DNA of 10,396 nt from an uncultured Collinsella sp. (lineage in GTDB: Bacteria > Actinomycetota > Coriobacteriia > Coriobacteriales > Coriobacteriaceae), in assembly GCA_902475825.1 (NCBI GenBank), contig CABSBA010000039.1:1-10396 (forward strand), in the 5' to 3' direction. This document shows positions 6,787 to 10,396 of the stretch, piece after piece. The position numbers were made by a program, and so were the translations under genes. The first letter of the stretch is position 1. Every line of letters starts with the position of its first letter. The notes below the pieces were generated by a model that ran no database searches, had not been told where the DNA came from, and saw only the letters and a program-made list of their open reading frames with translations.

Positions 6787-8893
6787 CGATGAGGAGAAAG
6801 ACCAGGTACGCGCTGCGTCCGATTTGGTTGCCATCGTGCAGGAAACGGTTGAGCTCAAGCCCCGCGGCCATGAGTTTTGGGGTTGCTGCCCCTTCCATGG
6901 CGAAAAGACTCCGTCGTTTCACATTATCCCCGCCACGCAGGTGTGGCACTGCTTTGGTTGTGGCGAGGGCGGCGACGTCTTCACCTACATCATGAAGCGC
7001 GAGAATCTGAGCTTTCCCGAGTCGATTCGCTACCTGGCCGACCGTGCCGGCATTGAGCTGCACGATTCCGGCGCCTATCGCGAGCGCGGCACCAAGCGCG
7101 CCCGCATCTACGACCTGTGCGCCGAGACCGCCCAGTTCTACCACACCATGCTCATGCGCGGTAAGGACAGCCGTCCGCGCGAGTATTTCGCCAGCCGCGG
7201 TATGGGCGGCGACGTCTGCCGCCGCTACTGCCTGGGCTTTGCGCCGGGTCGCAACGCGCTGGTGTCCCATCTGTCGCAGGCGGGCTTTACCCCGCAGGAG
7301 ATGATCGACGCCAACGTGGCCGTGAGCCGTGGACGCGGGCAGCTTGCCGATCGTTTTTACGACCGCGTGATGTTTCCCATCTTTGACGAGCAGGGTCATA
7401 ACATCGCCTTTGGCGGGCGCATTATGGGCGACGGCCAGCCTAAGTACCTCAACACCGCCGAGACGAGCGTGTTCCATAAAAAGCGAAACCTCTACGGCTT
7501 TAACTGGGCCAAGGAGTTTATCGTTGCGCAGGACACCGCCATCGTGGTGGAGGGATATACCGACTGCATCGCCTGCTGGGAGGCGGGGATTAAAAACGTC
7601 GTCGCCACGCTGGGCACGGCGCTGACGGAACATCACGTAAAGACACTCACCCGCTTTGCCAAGCGCATCGTATATATGTTCGATGGCGACGCCGCCGGTC
7701 AAAAGGCCGCGCGCCGCGCGATTCAGTTTATCGAGCAGGATTCGATGGACCTGCGCTGCGTGGTGCTTCCCGACGGCAACGACCCCATGGAGTTCATCAC
7801 GGCGCATGGCGGCGAGGCACTGCAGGCACGTATCGACGCCGCCGAACCCCTCATGGATTTTGTGTACCGCTCGCTGCAGGAGTCGAGCGACATTACCACG
7901 CCGGGCGGTCGTGCCAAAGCGCTTGAGGATGCGCTGACGCTCATCTATCCGCTGCGCGATAGCTACATGATCGATACGTACTTTATCCAGATTGCCGACC
8001 TGCTGGGGTTGGACTTGGACACGGTGCGTTCGAGCTCGGGCCGCGTGTTTCGCGATGTTGCCAAGCGCGAGGATGCCGAGCGTCGTCGCGAGCAGAATTA
8101 CGAGCGCCAGCGGGCGCAGGCCGAGCGCGCGGGCAGCGCGGGCGGTCGGGCGTCTGGTTCGCAGGGGACGTCTCGCGGCGCCTGGGCGTCGGGGGTGACG
8201 CCGCCGGTGTCCACACCGGTCGAGGAAGACCCGTACGACTATGTGCCGCTCGAGGCCTACGGGGCCGCGCCGGTCGAGGTCGTTGATGACATGCCTCCGA
8301 TCGATGTGCCGGTTGGGTTGGATGGCGCGGCGCCGGTTGCCGACGCTACGGGCGCGCCCACGGCGCCGACGATGCCGATCGTGCTGACCGACCTGGAGCG
8401 AAAGTCTTTGGCGGGGGAGCGCGAGCTGCTGACGATGCTCACGAGCTACCCCGACCTGTTCCGCACGTATGCCGACCGCATCTGCTCTATCGAGTGGGTG
8501 GATCCGCGCCACGAGTCCATCGCGTGGGCCGTGCTCGCGACGCCGCCGGGCACCGACCCCACGGCGTGCATGGATGCGGCGCGCGCGGTGTGTCCCGAGG
8601 CAGCGTCGCTTGTCAGCGCCGGACGCATTTCGTCGACGAGCAAGCATCCCACCGAGACGAACATCGTGTTTATGCTTGATACCCTTGAGCTCTACACCAT
8701 CAAGCGCCGCATGCGCGCCGCACAGGCCAAGCTTCGTCAGGACCGGTCGCTCGACGATGAGGCGCGCCGTGTGCTGACGATGCAGGCGATGCAAGATTCT
8801 CAGCGCCAGCGCGAGCTCCAAAAGTCGATCGGTGGCGTGGCAGACCCGTTCCGTTTGATCGGTTTGGACACGACGGGCGCCGATCAGGCCTAG
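6779..8893 (+). CDS. dnaG: DNA primase DnaG
   Basis: DnaG synthesises RNA primers at the replication fork and binds the replicative helicase through its C-terminal domain. The 704-residue product starts at GTG 6779. The CHC2 zinc domain has C37-P-F-H40 and C58-F-G-C61 around EKTPSF. The RNA polymerase domain shows DRFYDRVMFPIFD, AFGGR and PKYLNTAETSVF. The Toprim domain has EGYTD at 258-262 and DGD at 302-304, the metal-binding acidic residues. Residues about 430-533 form an Arg/Gln-rich then Gly/Pro/Ala/Asp-rich linker with no recognisable fold. A helicase-interaction domain follows from LTDLERKSLAGERELL (536) to the end. The product is over 100 residues longer than E. coli (581) or B. subtilis DnaG, mostly because of the linker. 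All catalytic motifs look intact. Many Phe codons are TTT, unlike infB, suggesting lower expression. It overlaps ribF by 8 nt and is followed by rpoD, the common dnaG-rpoD pairing. Confidence 0.97.
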   Translation: MISDEEKDQVRAASDLVAIVQETVELKPRGHEFWGCCPFHGEKTPSFHIIPATQVWHCFGCGEGGDVFTYIMKRENLSFPESIRYLADRAGIELHDSGAYRERGTKRARIYDLCAETAQFYHTMLMRGKDSRPREYFASRGMGGDVCRRYCLGFAPGRNALVSHLSQAGFTPQEMIDANVAVSRGRGQLADRFYDRVMFPIFDEQGHNIAFGGRIMGDGQPKYLNTAETSVFHKKRNLYGFNWAKEFIVAQDTAIVVEGYTDCIACWEAGIKNVVATLGTALTEHHVKTLTRFAKRIVYMFDGDAAGQKAARRAIQFIEQDSMDLRCVVLPDGNDPMEFITAHGGEALQARIDAAEPLMDFVYRSLQESSDITTPGGRAKALEDALTLIYPLRDSYMIDTYFIQIADLLGLDLDTVRSSSGRVFRDVAKREDAERRREQNYERQRAQAERAGSAGGRASGSQGTSRGAWASGVTPPVSTPVEEDPYDYVPLEAYGAAPVEVVDDMPPIDVPVGLDGAAPVADATGAPTAPTMPIVLTDLERKSLAGERELLTMLTSYPDLFRTYADRICSIEWVDPRHESIAWAVLATPPGTDPTACMDAARAVCPEAASLVSAGRISSTSKHPTETNIVFMLDTLELYTIKRRMRAAQAKLRQDRSLDDEARRVLTMQAMQDSQRQRELQKSIGGVADPFRLIGLDTTGADQA

Positions 8894-8939
8894 ATGTTGT
8901 GGTCAACCAGCGTATTTGCGCCTATATCCAGTCTGAATT

Positions 8940-8971
8940 TTGGGTATAGACGTCACTGTGTGTGCTAAAGT
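8940..8971 (+). promoter_or_regulatory. rpoD: Candidate promoter for rpoD (extended -10)
   Basis: In the 110-nt dnaG-rpoD gap, TGC-TAAAGT (8963-8971) resembles an extended -10 element (TGn plus four of six matches to TATAAT). No good -35 lies at 16-18 bp. The nearest weak candidates are TTGGGT (8940-8945, 20 bp away) and TAGACG (8947-8952, too close). A start near 8978 would leave a leader of about 26 nt before GTG 9004. The gap is visibly more AT-rich than the flanking genes. Confidence 0.45.
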
Positions 8972-8975
8972 ATTG

Positions 8976-8988
8976 AGTCCTGTGGACT
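8976..8988 (+). other. Small palindrome at the predicted rpoD transcription start
   Basis: AGTCC-TGT-GGACT is a perfect 5+3+5 inverted repeat. It begins 5 nt after the putative -10 and ends immediately before ATG 8989. It could be an operator half-site pair overlapping the start site or a small 5' hairpin. No regulator is assigned. Confidence 0.35.
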
Positions 8989-8991
8989 ATG

Positions 8992-8998
8992 AAGGGAG
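8992..8998 (+). promoter_or_regulatory. rpoD: Shine-Dalgarno that places the rpoD start at GTG 9004
   Basis: AAGGGAG lies 5 nt before GTG 9004. The in-frame ATG at 8989 sits directly before this purine tract and has no Shine-Dalgarno of its own. The Shine-Dalgarno would fall inside the coding region if ATG 8989 were used. GTG 9004 is therefore preferred. Confidence 0.7.
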
Positions 8999-9003
8999 AA
9001 TCT

Positions 9004-10350
9004 GTGCCAAAAAAGAGTGAGAGCACGGGTACTGGGCTGGAATCCTACGTTGCAAAGCTCATGGGCAACGGCTCAAACAGGACTTCGGTAACCGAGGACG
9101 AGATTCAGGCCGCCCTGAAGGATATCGATGTGTCTGACGAGCAGCTCAACGCGGTGTATTCCGCGCTGCGCAACAGCGGCATCCAGATTATCTCCGCGAG
9201 CGGTAACGACGACGCCCCCATGGACGCCGACGATGACGATAACGATAGCGATACCGACGATTTCGATGACGACGAGCACGATTCCGGCTCGCTCGACGAT
9301 CACGAGCTTAAGATGGCCCGTCAGGCCGATGCCGAGATGGGCTCCTCCAAGAGCAAGAAGAAGCGCACCGTGCGCACGTCCCGTTCGCGTTCGCGCGTGC
9401 GCGGTATCGACGCCTCCACGGTGATGCTGACCGGCGACCCCGTCCGCATGTACCTCAAGGAGATCGGCAAGGTCGACCTGCTGACCGCCTCCGAAGAGGT
9501 CGATCTGGCCATGAAGATCGAGGCCGGTCTCGATGCCACCGAGAAGCTCGAGGCCGCCGAGGCGGGCGAGATCGAGCTCACCCGCGCCGAGATGCGTCGC
9601 CTGACCCGTATCGAGAACGTCGGCCTCGAGGCCAAGCAGGCGCTCATCAGCGCCAACCTGCGCCTGGTCGTCTCCATCGCCAAGCGCTATGTCGGTCGCG
9701 GCATGCTGTTCCTGGACCTGATCCAGGAGGGCAACCTCGGTCTGATCCGCGCCGTCGAGAAGTTCGACTGGAAGAAGGGCTTCAAGTTCTCCACCTATGC
9801 CACATGGTGGATCCGTCAGGCCATTACGCGCGCTATCGCCGACCAGGCCCGTACCATCCGCATTCCCGTGCACATGGTCGAGACCATCAACAAGCTCGTC
9901 CGCGTGCAGCGCCAGCTCCTCCAGGACCTGGGTCGCGACCCGACTCCCGAGGAGATTGGCGCCGAGATGGACATGAGTGCCGACCGCGTCCGCGAGATCC
10001 AGAAGATTTCGCAGGAGCCCGTGTCGCTCGAGACCCCCATCGGCGAGGAAGAGGATTCCCAGCTGGGCGACTTCATCGAGGACTCCCAGGCTATCGTTCC
10101 GCCCGATGCCGCCAGCTTCTCCATGCTGCAGGAGCAGCTCACCCAGGTGCTCGACTCGCTTGCCGATCGTGAGCGCAAGGTTATCGAGCTGCGCTTTGGC
10201 CTTGTCGACGGACACCCCCGTACGCTCGAGGAAGTCGGTCGCGAGTTTGGCGTCACGCGTGAGCGCATCCGCCAGATCGAGTCCAAGACCCTGGCCAAGC
10301 TCCGTCATCCGAGCCGTAGTAGCAAGCTCAAAGACTACATCGAAAGCTAG
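9004..10350 (+). CDS. rpoD: RNA polymerase primary sigma factor (sigma-70 / SigA)
   Basis: This is the housekeeping sigma factor that directs RNA polymerase to -35/-10 promoters. With GTG 9004 as start it has 448 residues; ATG 8989 would add five. Region 1.1 is at about 22-62 ([16 protein letters not shown]). A very acidic stretch follows at 69-101 (19 of 33 residues D/E), then a Lys/Arg/Ser-rich stretch to about 132. Region 1.2 begins at [11 protein letters not shown] (145). An insertion of about 30 residues after KIEAGL is like that of mycobacterial SigA and absent from B. subtilis SigA. Region 2 ([17 protein letters not shown] from 218, [11 protein letters not shown] at 262-272) recognises -10. 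Region 3 ends with the [10 protein letters not shown] finger, and region 4.2 helix-turn-helix ([20 protein letters not shown], from 406) recognises -35. Strong C-ending codon bias returns here, as in infB. A terminator follows 9 nt after the stop. Confidence 0.97.
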   Translation: MPKKSESTGTGLESYVAKLMGNGSNRTSVTEDEIQAALKDIDVSDEQLNAVYSALRNSGIQIISASGNDDAPMDADDDDNDSDTDDFDDDEHDSGSLDDHELKMARQADAEMGSSKSKKKRTVRTSRSRSRVRGIDASTVMLTGDPVRMYLKEIGKVDLLTASEEVDLAMKIEAGLDATEKLEAAEAGEIELTRAEMRRLTRIENVGLEAKQALISANLRLVVSIAKRYVGRGMLFLDLIQEGNLGLIRAVEKFDWKKGFKFSTYATWWIRQAITRAIADQARTIRIPVHMVETINKLVRVQRQLLQDLGRDPTPEEIGAEMDMSADRVREIQKISQEPVSLETPIGEEEDSQLGDFIEDSQAIVPPDAASFSMLQEQLTQVLDSLADRERKVIELRFGLVDGHPRTLEEVGREFGVTRERIRQIESKTLAKLRHPSRSSKLKDYIES

Positions 10351-10359
10351 TCAAGCAAG

Positions 10360-10396
10360 AAGCGCCCTCAAGCACATCCGCTTGGGGGCGCTTTTA
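10360..10396 (+). terminator. Rho-independent terminator after rpoD
   Basis: AAGCGCCCTCAAGC (10360-10373) pairs with GCTTGGGGGCGCTT (10380-10393) over 14 bp with a single T-G wobble and a 6-nt ACATCC loop. The right arm runs into TTTT, and the window ends at 10396, so the full T tract cannot be seen. A short A-rich stretch on the left side means it may also work from the opposite strand. Confidence 0.92.

Noticed and set aside
5398..6858. Minus-strand open frame across truB, ribF and dnaG (486 codons)
   Set aside because: It lies opposite conserved coding regions and its composition is typical of an antisense frame.
6710..8821. 703-codon minus-strand open frame opposite dnaG
   Set aside because: Antisense shadow of a GC-rich gene. 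The translation is Arg/His/Ala-rich with no recognisable motif, and the + strand carries intact DnaG.
8894..8968. 24-codon open frame starting at ATG directly after the dnaG stop, and a 16-codon GTG frame at 8899-8949
   Set aside because: No Shine-Dalgarno, no run of regulatory codons, and it overlaps the candidate promoter. Most likely chance.
8989..9003. ATG 8989 as the rpoD start
   Set aside because: A good Shine-Dalgarno (AAGGGAG) lies just downstream of this ATG and serves GTG 9004; the ATG itself has none. It remains a possible minor start.
9073..10308. 411-codon minus-strand open frame opposite rpoD
   Set aside because: Antisense shadow; the product is a Gly/Leu/Asp/Val run without domains.

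Overview
This window is a compact run of co-directional housekeeping genes from a GC-rich bacterium, all on the + strand. The sigma factor at the right end fits Actinomycetota best: it carries the insertion after the KIEAGL stretch between regions 1.2 and 2 that actinobacterial primary sigma factors have, and it ends in the actinobacterial-style [17 protein letters not shown] bias, gene content and protein details suggest a Coriobacteriia member such as Collinsella. That placement is inference; no rRNA or other direct taxonomic marker is present.

Layout, left to right: the 3' end of nusA (KH1 and KH2 RNA-binding domains plus an unusual Cys/His tail); a 90-nt gap with two small inverted repeats where many bacteria have ylxR; infB (IF2); rbfA; a DHH/DHHA1 phosphoesterase of the NrnA type; truB; ribF; dnaG; a 110-nt intergenic region with a candidate promoter and a small palindrome; rpoD (primary sigma factor); and a strong intrinsic terminator at the right edge.

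Spacing from infB to dnaG is very tight: infB-rbfA 11 nt apart, rbfA/nrnA 8-nt overlap, nrnA-truB 15 nt apart, truB/ribF 4-nt ATGA overlap, ribF/dnaG 8-nt overlap. No terminator is visible anywhere inside. The usual nusA-infB operon (transcription elongation, translation initiation, 30S maturation, nano-RNA turnover, tRNA psi55, flavin cofactors) therefore runs straight into the dnaG-rpoD pair, the 'macromolecular synthesis' module, here without rpsU. rpoD can probably also be transcribed from its own promoter, and its transcripts should end at the terminator.

I found no mobile element, CRISPR array, RNA gene or evident new defence or biosynthetic system. The points worth a second look are lineage-specific variations in conserved proteins: the zinc-finger-like NusA tail, loss of a usually conserved Cys in IF2 domain C2, several motif substitutions in RibF, a long DnaG linker, and the fused gene order.
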